DNA of 64,000 nucleotides, from assembly GCA_006212045.1 (NCBI GenBank), contig PZPK01000013.1:86521-150520 (forward strand), read 5' to 3'. The position numbers and the translations under genes are program-made. The stretch comes from Oleiphilus sp. (GTDB lineage Bacteria; Pseudomonadota; Gammaproteobacteria; Pseudomonadales; Oleiphilaceae). Below the pieces are notes generated by a model. It did not search any database, was not told where the DNA came from, and saw only the letters and a list, made by a program, of their open reading frames with translations. Positions 28,880 to 37,362 of this stretch are shown piece after piece (position 1 is the stretch's first letter; each line of letters opens with the position of its first letter).

Positions 28880-29134
28880 ACTTTTAGCACCATGTGTAAA
28901 AAGAAGGTACTTAGGAGCGAAACTCGTGAATACGACGCTACCTGAGATATGACTTAAAACCAACCCAATGAAAACACCTGATAACATAATTAATTCAAAT
29001 GGCTCTATGAACATAATAAAGCAAACAAGCAATACTTCGAGCGCAGAAAAGAAGAAGAGGAAGCCAGCACAAATCCGATAAAACGTTTTAACCTTTGCTA
29101 CTTCATTTCTCGTGGGATATTTCATTGCATCCAT
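28871..29134 (-). CDS. Small membrane protein carried on a cassette, inverted
   Basis: An 87-aa protein I do not recognise. It has two hydrophobic helices (IFCAGFLFFFSALEVLLVCF-like segment near residues 20-45 and ELIMLSGVFIGLVLSHISG) and a basic start (KYPTRNEVAKVKTFYR). It fills the 320-base interval between the first two attC-like repeats and reads opposite to the array direction, which is uncommon for integron cassettes. It is clearly more AT-rich than the flanking chromosome. Confidence 0.6.
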   Translation of the reverse strand: MDAMKYPTRNEVAKVKTFYRICAGFLFFFSALEVLLVCFIMFIEPFELIMLSGVFIGLVLSHISGSVVFTSFAPKYLLFTHGAKSDN

Positions 29135-29143
29135 TCTCTAATG

Positions 29144-29196
29144 ACAACTAACAGTGTGTTTAACGAACCTTCCGGTCCGCTAAACACGTTTTAGTG
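29144..29196. repeat. attC-like palindromic repeat, copy 2
   Basis: The 42-base core is identical to copy 1 except for one base in the loop (CCTTCCGG instead of CCTTCCAG). Its left flank TGACAACTAAC is complementary to the sequence following copy 1 (GTTTTAGTTGTCA), as expected if copy 2 is the attC of the cassette that starts there. Predicted crossover is at 29188/29189. Confidence 0.75.
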
Positions 29197-29204
29197 CCAT
29201 TATT

Positions 29205-29225
29205 TGTATATGGTGATAATATACA
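29205..29225. promoter_or_regulatory. Inverted repeat upstream of brnT, possible autoregulatory operator
   Basis: TGTATAT-N7-ATATACA ends three bases before the brnT ATG and overlaps a -10-like GATAAT. BrnTA-type pairs repress their own promoter through the antitoxin, so this is a candidate BrnA site. The assignment rests on position and symmetry only. Confidence 0.5.
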
Positions 29226-29228
29226 GAA

Positions 29229-29528
29229 ATGATTAATTGGAAACAAATTAAAGGCTTTAACTGGGATGCTAGTAACGAAAGAAAAAGCGCTGATAAGCAC
29301 AGTGTTAGCCAATTAGAAGCCGAACAGTTGTTTTTTAACGAGCCTTTACTGCTTCTGCCAGACAAGAAGCATAGTGATAAAGAACCTAGATACCATGCCC
29401 TTGGTATTACAGATCAAGGGCGACAGCTGCATATTACGTTTACGCTGCGTGAAGATAATACCTTGATAAGAGTGATCTCCTCACGCCCAATGCACAAGAA
29501 AGAGAGGAAATTTTATGAACAAGCATAA
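29229..29528 (+). CDS. brnT: BrnT family toxin
   Basis: A 99-aa BrnT-like ribonuclease toxin. Family features in order: FNWDASNERKSADKHSVS at the N-terminus, PDKKHSDKEPRYHALGIT in the middle and LIRVISSRPMHKKERKFYE at the end. The order toxin-then-antitoxin and the 14-base overlap with brnA are typical. It sits in the 647-base interval between attC-like repeats 2 and 3. Such pairs are common stabilising cassettes in sedentary chromosomal integrons (established knowledge). Confidence 0.9.
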   Translation: MINWKQIKGFNWDASNERKSADKHSVSQLEAEQLFFNEPLLLLPDKKHSDKEPRYHALGITDQGRQLHITFTLREDNTLIRVISSRPMHKKERKFYEQA

Positions 29529-29790
29529 ACAGCCTCCAAAGTTTAAAACAGAGGCCGAAGAGAGAACATTTTGGGAGCAAAATGACTCAACGGAATATTT
29601 GGATTGGAGCAAAGCTGAGAAAGTGACTATGCCCAATTTAAAGCCATCTACAAAGACCATTTCTTTGCGCCTGCCTGAGTCTTTACTTGAAAGTATTAAG
29701 ATTGAAGCTAATCGAAGAGATATGCCTTATCAATCATTGATTAAAGTTTGGCTTGCAGATGACGTGAAACAGAGCCGCCATGCTTCTTAA
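29515..29790 (+). CDS. brnA: BrnA family antitoxin
   Basis: A 91-aa antitoxin with an N-terminal toxin-wrapping segment (EERTFWEQNDSTEYLDWSKA) and a C-terminal ribbon-helix-helix DNA-binding domain (TISLRLPESLLESIKIEA then RRDMPYQSLIKVWLAD). It would neutralise BrnT and repress the pair. It overlaps brnT by 14 bases and ends six bases before the third attC-like repeat, so the cassette is compact. Confidence 0.9.
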   Translation: MNKHKQPPKFKTEAEERTFWEQNDSTEYLDWSKAEKVTMPNLKPSTKTISLRLPESLLESIKIEANRRDMPYQSLIKVWLADDVKQSRHAS

Positions 29791-29792
29791 AG

Positions 29793-29842
29793 CACTAACA
29801 GTGTGTTTAACGAACCTTCCGGTCCGCTAAACACGTTATCTA
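29793..29842. repeat. attC-like palindromic repeat, copy 3
   Basis: Same 42-base core as copy 2. The left flank GCACTAAC is complementary to the sequence following copy 2 (GTTTTAGTGC), so this copy pairs with the start of the brnTA interval. The right flank GTTATCT differs from the other copies and would be the last junction of the array. Predicted crossover 29835/29836. Confidence 0.75.
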
Positions 29843-30555
29843 CGTTTTGATTAATTTACGATTACCCAATCATATCAGTTATTTACGGCAACTGATGAGA
29901 TATATGTCATTGAAAAAAGCGGACCGATTGTTCGCCTTTTCTCTTAGGGGATTGTACGCATTTAGATTTTTCTATTTTAAATCAATGGGCTACGTAAGCT
30001 AGCTATCGGGAGCAGAGAGGAAAAAGCGGACCCTTTCATAAATCTGTAATAAAGGCACCCAAAAACGTCCGCTTTGCCCTTCGGATGGAGTTTGATTTTA
30101 ATCGGCTGGAATGTCTGCTCTTCACCAACAGCAAATGCGGTGTCACCCTCCAATTTAGGTCCGCAGTGAGGGAGAAGCAGACTGAAAATTCGGTACGTCA
30201 TCCCCTCAGCTGCCAAATGTCTTGAGACTAAAACAAAACTCAAAGCTTCAGTCCGCTTTGTCTATGAAACCAACGCGAATACAACCAGCGGCGATAGAAT
30301 TTCGACCAGACTTCGTTTCAGTTCGAGCCACATGGATTGCCGCCTTCGCGGCAATGACGAGAAGTGGGGAGACAATGACGGGATGTTGGGGCATTGATGA
30401 GGTGTTGGGGCAATGACGAGGTGCTGTGAAGCTTAGTTAAGCTTCAGCACGGCCGGATGCTCCTATACAGAAGCAATATGTGGATGATGTGGCTATCCAG
30501 CCTAAGGGACAATAAGTTTTGATCAATCACCTTCAGTGAGTGCGTGTTTAAGTGC
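29843..30555. other. Long gene-poor region with short repeats
   Basis: No frame here is convincing as a gene. The words AAAAAGCGGACC and GTCCGCTTTG recur (near 29914, 30018, 30069, 30250). The minus-strand frame at 29977-30243 (88 codons) has no recognisable domain, no ribosome site and overlaps these words. The region may be eroded cassette or intergenic mosaic sequence. Confidence 0.4.
30334..30450. repeat. Palindromic and short tandem repeat cluster
   Basis: A hairpin TTGCCGC-CTTC-GCGGCAA (30339-30356) is followed by three imperfect units of about 20 bases with the theme GGGGCAATGACGAGGTG, then by a second palindrome (GTGCTGTGAAGCTT / AAGCTTCAGCAC, 30421-30450). The GCGGCAATGACG motif is a dispersed REP-like sequence seen in many proteobacteria. 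The last hairpin may end transcription of the cupin gene. Confidence 0.5.
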
Positions 30556-30885
30556 TTAATCTGTTGAGGCTTTGTCGTCGGGCGCAAACCAGAATTCGAT
30601 TTCGTCTGTTTCCTGCTCAAACTCCGCGGCATGCTCAACGCCCGCAGGTACATGATACCAATCGCCGACACCGAATCTTTCAGTTTTGCCCTCCATGTGA
30701 AGAATCAGTTCACCCCGAATAATAATGCCATGATTCTCCGTGGGGTGGCTATGCGCTGGAATGCTGGTCCCGGCCGGGTAAGATGCAAACAGCACATCCG
30801 CGCCTTCTGCCGCCAGTCGATATGCGTCGAAACGGCCGTCAAAGAGCGGCAGGGTGCGCATCTTATCGGGGTATTTTCCTGGCAT
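30556..30885 (-). CDS. Cupin domain protein
   Basis: A 109-aa single-domain cupin. Metal-binding motif 1 is visible as IPAHSHPTENHGIIIRGEL and motif 2 as VGDWYHVPAGVEHAAEF, with the expected histidines. Single-domain cupins bind small ligands or act as dioxygenases or isomerases; no specific role is evident. It is divergent from ybiT. Confidence 0.88.
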   Translation of the reverse strand: MPGKYPDKMRTLPLFDGRFDAYRLAAEGADVLFASYPAGTSIPAHSHPTENHGIIIRGELILHMEGKTERFGVGDWYHVPAGVEHAAEFEQETDEIEFWFAPDDKASTD

Positions 30886-31211
30886 GTGTTCCTCCTTTGA
30901 TTTTTTTGATGTCGTTGTTTTTTGTGCAACTGTTTCTGGTCGACACTGGCGTCAGGTCGCCTTTGGTTATGCAACATACAAACGTTAAAGCCAAAAGTCG
31001 ATTGATTCAGCGGTCCGGTTTCTTTGAAACCACTGTCGTCAATTTTGCGTTCGCGTATCGGCGCGCGATTTGTGCGTCGAAAAACTGTACGTTTTCTATT
31101 CAATTCGCCTCGACTTTGCACCACGCAAACGGTATAGTCCGCCCCCTTTTGGGTGGAGCCTTTCACAAGGCGGGTTCCACGTAGTCGCGATTATTCTCAA
31201 GGTTCCTTCAT
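30886..31211. promoter_or_regulatory. Divergent intergenic region between the cupin gene and ybiT
   Basis: About 326 bases without a supported gene. Promoters of both flanking genes must lie here. A GC-rich hairpin region occurs around 31140-31180 (GTCCGCCCCCTTTTGGGTGG) in the probable ybiT leader, but I cannot assign it to a known leader type. Confidence 0.35.
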
Positions 31212-32816
31212 TTGATCTCCACCGCAAATATTACGATGCAGTTTGGCGCCAAGCCATTGTTTGAAAACATCTCCGCCAAATTTGGCAACGGTAACCGCTA
31301 CGGTCTTATCGGAGCGAATGGTTGTGGCAAGTCCACGTTTATGAAAATCCTGAGCGGTGCGCTGGCGCCAACGGCTGGCAATGTGTCTATTGATCCGGGT
31401 TGCACTCTGGGGACGCTGAGCCAGGACCAGTTTGCCTTTGAGGAATACAGTGTCGTTGATGCGGTCATCATGGGCGATGTCGAACTCTGGAAAGTGAAAA
31501 AAGCGCGCGATGAAATTTATGCCAAGGCAGAAATGAGCGAAGAAGACGGCATGGCTGTGGCCGATCTGGAAGTGAAGTTTGCCGAAATGGACGGCTACAG
31601 TGCGGAAAGTCGCGCGGGTGAAATCCTGCTTCAGGCGGGGATCGAAGAGAGCCTGCACTTCGGCTTGATGAGTCAGGTGCCTCCCGGCGTTAAACTGCGT
31701 GTGTTGCTGGCGCAAGCCCTGTTTGCAGATCCGGATATTCTGTTGCTTGATGAGCCGACCAACAACCTCGATATTCATACCATCAGTTGGCTGGCGGATA
31801 TGCTCAATGCACGCTCCAGCACCATGGTGATCATCTCGCACGACCGTCATTTCCTGAATGCTGTTTGTACCCATATGGCAGACATTGATTATGGCGAGTT
31901 GCGGGTTTATCCCGGCAACTACGATGCCTTCGTTGAGGCCTCGACGCTGATTCGTGAACAGCTGCTGAATGAGAATGCCAAGAAAAGCGCCGAAATCGAA
32001 GACCTCCAGGCATTTGTTAATCGCTTTTCAGCCAACGCCTCCAAAGCCAAACAGGCAACGTCGCGCGCCAAACGCCTGGAAAAAATCACGCTGGATGAAG
32101 TGAAAGCCTCGAGTCGTGTGTCACCTTATATCCGTTTTGAACAGCATCAGAAGCTGCATCGGCAAGCGCTGGTGCTGGAGCAGTTGGGCCATGGTTTTGA
32201 TGAAGGCGCCTTGTTCGAAGGTGGCGATCTGATTCTGGAGGCGGGTGCACGTTTGGCGGTGATCGGTGAGAACGGCGCAGGTAAAACCACGTTTTTGCGT
32301 TGTCTGGTTGGCGCATTGGAAGCGCAGCAGGGAGTCGTCAAGTGGTCCGAAAATGCGGCCATTGGCTATTGTCCTCAAGACAGTAGCGCCGAGTTTGATT
32401 GTGATCTGAATCTGTTCGAGTGGATGTCGCAATGGCGCACCCCGGAACATGATGATCTCAAGGTGAGGGCAATTCTGGGGAGGCTTCTATTCAGTGCCGA
32501 CGACATCAACAAGCAAGTACGTGTTTGTTCGGGTGGAGAGAAAAACCGCCTGCTGTTTGGTAAGTTGATGATGCAGGAAATCAATGTGCTGGTGATGGAC
32601 GAACCGACCAACCACCTGGACATGGAAGCGATCGAAGCCCTCAACAATGCACTGGCTTTATACGAAGGCACGCTGATCTTTGTCAGTCACGACCGTGAGT
32701 TTGTATCTTCCCTGGCGACACGTGTGATTGAAATCAAGGATCAGCAACTGATCGACTTTCAGGGCACTTATGACGAATATCTGGCCAGTCAGGAAGCCAA
32801 GCGCGCAGTAGCCTGA
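31212..32816 (+). CDS. ybiT: ABC-F family ATPase, YbiT type
   Basis: A 534-aa soluble protein with two ABC ATPase domains and no membrane part, the ABC-F layout of ribosome-associated translation factors. Walker A motifs are GANGCGKST and GENGAGKTT; Walker B stretches are [14 protein letters not shown] and [14 protein letters not shown]; the inter-domain linker is charged ([18 protein letters not shown]). It aligns closely, from memory, with E. coli YbiT from the first residues ([14 protein letters not shown]). This fixes a TTG start codon at 31212 with AAGG upstream. A GC hairpin follows the stop. Confidence 0.93.
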   Translation: MISTANITMQFGAKPLFENISAKFGNGNRYGLIGANGCGKSTFMKILSGALAPTAGNVSIDPGCTLGTLSQDQFAFEEYSVVDAVIMGDVELWKVKKARDEIYAKAEMSEEDGMAVADLEVKFAEMDGYSAESRAGEILLQAGIEESLHFGLMSQVPPGVKLRVLLAQALFADPDILLLDEPTNNLDIHTISWLADMLNARSSTMVIISHDRHFLNAVCTHMADIDYGELRVYPGNYDAFVEASTLIREQLLNENAKKSAEIEDLQAFVNRFSANASKAKQATSRAKRLEKITLDEVKASSRVSPYIRFEQHQKLHRQALVLEQLGHGFDEGALFEGGDLILEAGARLAVIGENGAGKTTFLRCLVGALEAQQGVVKWSENAAIGYCPQDSSAEFDCDLNLFEWMSQWRTPEHDDLKVRAILGRLLFSADDINKQVRVCSGGEKNRLLFGKLMMQEINVLVMDEPTNHLDMEAIEALNNALALYEGTLIFVSHDREFVSSLATRVIEIKDQQLIDFQGTYDEYLASQEAKRAVA

Positions 32817-32837
32817 TTCGCAAGGCAGTTGAAACCG

Positions 32838-32856
32838 GCCCGGCATTGTGCCGGGC
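32838..32856. terminator. GC-rich hairpin after ybiT
   Basis: A perfect 7-bp stem GCCCGGC / GCCGGGC with loop ATTGT lies 22 bases after the ybiT stop and before the convergent gene. There is no T-run, so termination strength is uncertain. Confidence 0.55.
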
Positions 32857-32866
32857 AAAGGGCTTG

Positions 32867-33130
32867 CTACTTCATGCCCAATATTGGCCCCAGAATCTTT
32901 TCCTCGACACTTTGTCCAAACATCAAGAACAGTCTTATCAGCAACACCACAGCGCCGATCTGGTGCAGGTAGAATTGCAGACGCGCCAGCGCACCCGGGA
33001 CGTCTGTTAGCCATAACTTTTGGCACACGCCGCAGACAAACGAGATGGCAAAGCCAAGCAGCAGGATGTGTGCATGCGTCACCATCTGGACATGGTTCTT
33101 GCTTGATGCCATGTAGATGCCGGGAGTCAA
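32867..33130 (-). CDS. Small membrane protein, possible redox or stress-related
   Basis: An 87-aa protein with two or three helices. The first begins with a His-containing segment HVQMVTHAHILLLGFAISFV and the second contains the segment FYLHQIGAVVLLIRLFLMF. The spaced histidines inside membrane segments recall heme- or quinone-associated membrane proteins, but no family is recognised with certainty. It could equally be a fragment of a larger protein, since no ribosome site is obvious before the ATG at 33130. Confidence 0.55.
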   Translation of the reverse strand: MTPGIYMASSKNHVQMVTHAHILLLGFAISFVCGVCQKLWLTDVPGALARLQFYLHQIGAVVLLIRLFLMFGQSVEEKILGPILGMK

Positions 33131-33241
33131 GTCCAGTATTGCTAAGCTAGTCTTGCCGGGACATCGTTTCGATCCATTCTTCCTTCTTCCTTTTTTAGAC
33201 GTTTAGTCGTGGTGTAGCTGGCTGTGCTCGCAATTCTTCTG

Positions 33242-33847
33242 TTAGGTCGAAGCTCTGAGCGAGGGCTCCAACTGTGAGACAGGTGTATCCCAACCATGCT
33301 TGAGCAGATGCGCGTGCGCTTCCCGGTCCTTGAGTGTGTGGCTTGAACCGCGTCCTTGCTGGGCAGAGCGCGCACAATCGCCTGATTTAATTTGCTGCCA
33401 ATGCTGTTTGAACAGGGATTGCAGTGTGTGATGCAATTTCGTATAGCTACTGGCCAGTGTTTCAGTATGCGTATCAAATACCATCGCTTGCTGGACGATA
33501 ATGTCCCCGGTATCCAGCCCCTCGTCCAGATAGTGAATGGTCACGCCTTTCGGTGTATTGTCGAAAAAACTCCAGAAATTAGGGTCGGCCCCCCGGTTCC
33601 AGGGCAGGTAAGAAATGTGCAGGTTGATGGCCCTGTTAGGGAACATTTCGAGAATGTCTTTGGAAAGGATATGCCGATAGCCATAACTGATCAGAAAATC
33701 GAAACCTTGTGCGGCGATGTTTTCCGGAATCAGTTTGTCTTCTGTCTGAGCGACCTCTTCGCCTTGCTCACGCAGCCATGACAGCAAGGGCGAGTCTTCT
33801 GGACCAAGAAACAGAATGGGGGCTGATGCTGTCGTATCGTTGTCCAT
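33242..33847 (-). CDS. Formyltransferase-family protein
   Basis: A 201-aa protein with a formyltransferase catalytic core. The region INLHISYLPWNRGADPNFW carries the expected Asn and His, and GVTIHYLDEGLDTGDIIVQ carries the catalytic Asp. It is shorter than methionyl-tRNA formyltransferase, and its SYLPWNRG differs from purine enzymes; it resembles stand-alone sugar or glycinamide formyltransferase-like proteins. Substrate unknown. Confidence 0.85.
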   Translation of the reverse strand: MDNDTTASAPILFLGPEDSPLLSWLREQGEEVAQTEDKLIPENIAAQGFDFLISYGYRHILSKDILEMFPNRAINLHISYLPWNRGADPNFWSFFDNTPKGVTIHYLDEGLDTGDIIVQQAMVFDTHTETLASSYTKLHHTLQSLFKQHWQQIKSGDCARSAQQGRGSSHTLKDREAHAHLLKHGWDTPVSQLEPSLRAST

Positions 33848-34034
33848 TGGCGTGCGGGCATCCCCTGTATCGCGCTGCTTGCAGATTTGTCAACGGCACG
33901 AAGAACCATTGCAGGGTATTCACTGACGGTGAGACAGGGGTGTCAGAGGGCTCTGCGTGCGTCATGATGGCAAGAAGATACCATACTGTTTGGGAAAATG
34001 AATACCGCATGCGAATGCTTCCGGTTTTGCAATC

Positions 34035-36077
34035 CTAAAAACGACTTTCCGAAAGCGATAGTGCTTCGAGTGGTCGGCATTGGCACGCCAGGGTGAAGCC
34101 AGCGGCAGATTCCGGTGCCGTCAGTCCGGGCGTCTCTCCGGCGAGGGGCACAATGTCGCCTTTGTCCAGCTTTAGCTTGCAAGTGCCACAGGTGCCGGTG
34201 CCGCAGGCATGGGGCAGCGCCACGCCCTCTGCTTTGGCGACTTCCAGAACGGTTTGATTGGAAGCCACTTTCAGGTGATGAGACTGCCCATCGGCCAGAG
34301 TGACATGCACGCTATGTTGTGGTCCCTTGGGGGCCGTTATTCCTGCAATAAACTCCTCACTGTGCAGGCGTAAGGGGTCGACCATCTGCTTCGACAGGGT
34401 CTCGACTACGGTTTGTTTCAGTCCTTCCGGACCGCAAACGTAGCACTCGGCTTTTTGGAGGTTTCCAGCCTTGGCATCCTCAAACCGGAGTGAAAGCAAC
34501 TGCGTCAATGTGTCAGCATTCAGCGTGTGTCCGGTGGCCGCATTTTCAGCAGAGAACAGGGTGTACAGTTTGAAGCGGTTATGGTGTTGTCTGGCCAGTG
34601 CTTCCAGGTGCTTCAGGAACATGCAGTGCGCACGGTCGCGTGAAACGTAGACGAGCGTCACCGGTGTATCCGAGACATCTTCCAGCGCGCTCTCTAAAAT
34701 GGCCAGAATCGGTGTAATGCCGCTACCACCTGCGACCAGCAACAAATGATCGAATCTCTGTTGATGCTTCGGTGGGTAGACAAAATCGCCTCCCGGTCCC
34801 TGCACGACAAGTTCGTCGCCCACATGCAATTGTTTATGAATAAAGCCGGAAACGCTGCCGCCGGGCAGATGTTTTACTCCGACTTTAAGTTGTCCACGTG
34901 CCGGGCTGCTACAAAGTGAATAGCAGCGACTCTGTTGCTGACCATTCAGCCACTTGCTCAGCGTGATATATTGGCCTGCCTGATAATCAAGGCGTTGGCC
35001 CTCGGGCAGTTCAAAGCTGATTGCAAGCGCATCCGGGGTGAGTTGCTCAATCTCTTTGACACGCAGCACATGGTGCAGGGTGCGCCCCTCATCCTGAAGA
35101 TTCCGGGCATCAGGCGACTGCAGCCAAGCGGGTCGGCGTTTGCCGCTCAGGTCTTCAATGGGCGCGCGCCGGGCTTCCAGTTCCGGCAGAATGCGTTGGT
35201 ACACATCAACATAGCGGTACCAGGGGACGCGCGGATACAGATGATGAATCAGGTGATAGTTCTGGCCTAACAATACAATGTTGCCAATACGCCCGGGGAA
35301 TATACGTGTGTTGTGATAGCGCCCGAGTGACTTGTGCGGATGATGCGGAATATAGTCAAAAAACATCGCCAGAAAAAACACCGCGATGATTGCCGGAGCG
35401 ACCGCAAAATACATGACTTCGCGCGCATAGCCGGAACTTGCCAGCATGGCCAGGCTACCAACGACCAGAACCAGATAGAGCAGCGAGCTGGAGTAAGTGG
35501 CCCGAATCACTTTGAGATGGCGCAGCGTCGTGACCGACATAATATGGTACTGCAGCGGGATAAACAGACTGTTGAGCACCACGAGATACCATTTGTCTCC
35601 AAACGAATAATGGTCCGGGTCCCGTTCCGGATCATTAGTGAAGGCGTGGTGACGATCATGGATTTTCTGAAACAGCCGATAGGGCGCAATTAACAGCGGT
35701 ATCGACGCCAGCCAGCCAATCATTGCTTCCAGCTTCTTAAGGCGTGATCCGACCTGTATCAGGCTGCCATGACCGGCGTCATGCATGACGGTGAAACTGG
35801 CATAAGCCAGATAGGCGCACACCAGTGTCGCCAGGGGGTAGGGCAGATAGCCTTGCATTGCCGCCGGTATCACCAGCGCATAGCCCAATAGTATGCCCGC
35901 CAGAAGCAACAGTGTTCCCCAAGCCAATTCGGGAACGAATGCCTGCCACATGCCAGCATCGTGAAGCTTGGGCGCCGTCTCGTCTGAAGTGGGCTCGTAG
36001 AGCACCTCTGTTGCTTTCGTCGACCCCATGGTGGGCGCTGCGCTGTGTTGCCGGACTGTCTGACAGGAAGACTTCAT
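34035..36077 (-). CDS. Fatty-acid desaturase fused to ferredoxin reductase and 2Fe-2S ferredoxin
   Basis: A 680-aa fusion. Residues about 45-330 are a membrane desaturase or hydroxylase with histidine boxes HDAGH, HDRHH, HHPHK and HLIHHLYP. Residues about 345-580 are a ferredoxin-NADP reductase-like unit: FAD-binding CYSLCSSPA and nucleotide-binding LVAGGSGITPILAIL. The C-terminus is a plant-type 2Fe-2S ferredoxin (CGTGTCGTC with a distal CQC). The protein thus carries its own electron-transfer chain from NAD(P)H to the di-iron site. A divergent AraC regulator lies 208 bases away. Substrate is probably an acyl chain; position and specificity cannot be read. Confidence 0.9.
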   Translation of the reverse strand: MKSSCQTVRQHSAAPTMGSTKATEVLYEPTSDETAPKLHDAGMWQAFVPELAWGTLLLLAGILLGYALVIPAAMQGYLPYPLATLVCAYLAYASFTVMHDAGHGSLIQVGSRLKKLEAMIGWLASIPLLIAPYRLFQKIHDRHHAFTNDPERDPDHYSFGDKWYLVVLNSLFIPLQYHIMSVTTLRHLKVIRATYSSSLLYLVLVVGSLAMLASSGYAREVMYFAVAPAIIAVFFLAMFFDYIPHHPHKSLGRYHNTRIFPGRIGNIVLLGQNYHLIHHLYPRVPWYRYVDVYQRILPELEARRAPIEDLSGKRRPAWLQSPDARNLQDEGRTLHHVLRVKEIEQLTPDALAISFELPEGQRLDYQAGQYITLSKWLNGQQQSRCYSLCSSPARGQLKVGVKHLPGGSVSGFIHKQLHVGDELVVQGPGGDFVYPPKHQQRFDHLLLVAGGSGITPILAILESALEDVSDTPVTLVYVSRDRAHCMFLKHLEALARQHHNRFKLYTLFSAENAATGHTLNADTLTQLLSLRFEDAKAGNLQKAECYVCGPEGLKQTVVETLSKQMVDPLRLHSEEFIAGITAPKGPQHSVHVTLADGQSHHLKVASNQTVLEVAKAEGVALPHACGTGTCGTCKLKLDKGDIVPLAGETPGLTAPESAAGFTLACQCRPLEALSLSESRF

Positions 36078-36157
36078 AAACGGTTCTCTTCGTGATGATG
36101 GGCTTCACTTTAAACCAGTCCGGTGTATTGTGTGATTTCATATTTTGACTTATTTAT

Positions 36158-36172
36158 TGTCATAAACTGACA
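36158..36172. promoter_or_regulatory. Possible operator between the desaturase and araC-type genes
   Basis: TGTCA-N5-TGACA is a small inverted repeat midway in the divergent promoter region, followed by an AT-rich stretch. It could be the target of the adjacent AraC-family protein. Support is position and symmetry only. Confidence 0.35.
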
Positions 36173-36285
36173 TTTGTTGCATGCTTCGTACGACCTCATT
36201 TGGGTGCTGACCGGATTTCCAGGCATCTGATGATTTGGCTTGGGCTGGCAAATATCGCTCAACTTTTACACTTAGCAGGTAAGTC

Positions 36286-37317
36286 ATGCCGGGAATCGTC
36301 AAGGCCTATGTCGCCATTGCCATTAACCTCCAGTTTGCGCCTGTAGAGCGTTTGCTGGAGGATAATCCGGGGCTGCTCGAACAGTTGGAAAAGCATGATC
36401 GCATTGCTCTGGAAGATGCGGTTCAGCTGGTTCACAAGCTCTACCTGCACAGTCAAGAAGTGAATATGGCGGCGATTATGGGGCGTCATCTTGGGGTTGC
36501 CAGTCATGGGCCTGTCGGCTATGCAACGCTCAGTGCGCCCACCGTTGGCAAGGCCCTCACCACTTTTGTGGAATGGTTTCGTATCCGCTGCGATACCTAT
36601 GCGGCGAGAATATCGGAACGGGAAGATGCCTACGAAATCACGATCAGTGATACCAGCGGTGATCGTGCATTTGAAACGTTCTTTGCGGAAGCCTTTTTGC
36701 GGGCTTTTGAAGTGCTGATCGCGACACTGATGGCTGAAGCGCCCAAGCACCAAACGACGCTGTATTTTGCAAGTGAAGCCATTAACCGGCGGGCACAGAT
36801 GTGCGCCGAATATGATTCCCGGCTCGTCTTCGCCGCGAATGAGAACAAAATGTCTGTACCCAAGGACATCTGGTTTTTTCGGTCACCCTTGTATGATCGG
36901 GATGCCTATGAATTTAATCTTGGAAAATGCCGGCAACTGCTGGCGGCGCAGGCAGAACAGGGACGTATAGACATGCAGGTGCGCCTCCGGCTGCAGAATC
37001 ATTTTGAACGCGTCATGCTCGATCAGAGCATGTCCGCACCGCCTTCGCAGAAAGCGCTATGTGAGGCCATGAATATCACCGAACGAACGATGATCCGCAG
37101 GTTGAAGCGCTGTCACCAATCTTATCGGAACATTCTGGAGGAAGAGCGCCAGCGCCACGCCGAACGCATGCTGCGCGATGCACGGTATTCCATCGCCCAG
37201 ATTGCCGACGCGCTAGGCTATCGCGAAGCGGCCAACTTCTGTCGGGCTTTCAAAAAATGGACCGGGCAAAGACCTTCTGACTATCGGCGCGCACCGGATG
37301 TGGATGCCGGTATCTGA
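36286..37317 (+). CDS. AraC-family transcriptional regulator (arabinose-binding-type N-terminal domain)
   Basis: A 343-aa regulator. The N-terminal ligand domain contains the segment HLGVASHGPVGYATLSAPTV, typical of the PF12625-type regulators such as OruR and related fatty-acid or amino-acid responsive proteins. The C-terminal 100 residues hold two helix-turn-helix motifs, the second reading YSIAQIADALGYREAANFCR. It is divergent from the desaturase fusion and is the natural candidate to control it, possibly in response to acyl chains; this is inference. Confidence 0.9.
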   Translation: MPGIVKAYVAIAINLQFAPVERLLEDNPGLLEQLEKHDRIALEDAVQLVHKLYLHSQEVNMAAIMGRHLGVASHGPVGYATLSAPTVGKALTTFVEWFRIRCDTYAARISEREDAYEITISDTSGDRAFETFFAEAFLRAFEVLIATLMAEAPKHQTTLYFASEAINRRAQMCAEYDSRLVFAANENKMSVPKDIWFFRSPLYDRDAYEFNLGKCRQLLAAQAEQGRIDMQVRLRLQNHFERVMLDQSMSAPPSQKALCEAMNITERTMIRRLKRCHQSYRNILEEERQRHAERMLRDARYSIAQIADALGYREAANFCRAFKKWTGQRPSDYRRAPDVDAGI

Positions 37318-37362
37318 GTTTCATGCCCCATGATTCAGAGGCGTTTGAAAGCCTATTTGCGT

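Noticed and set aside
28826..29842. The three repeats as a CRISPR array
   Set aside because: Spacing is 320 and 647 bases and the intervals hold genes, so spacers of uniform size are absent.
29977..30243. Minus-strand 88-codon frame in the gene-poor region
   Set aside because: No start signal, no recognised domain, and it is built over repeated GTCCGCTTT words.
30783..31184. Plus-strand 133-codon frame between the cupin gene and ybiT
   Set aside because: It is antisense to the cupin gene in its first part and has no recognisable domain.
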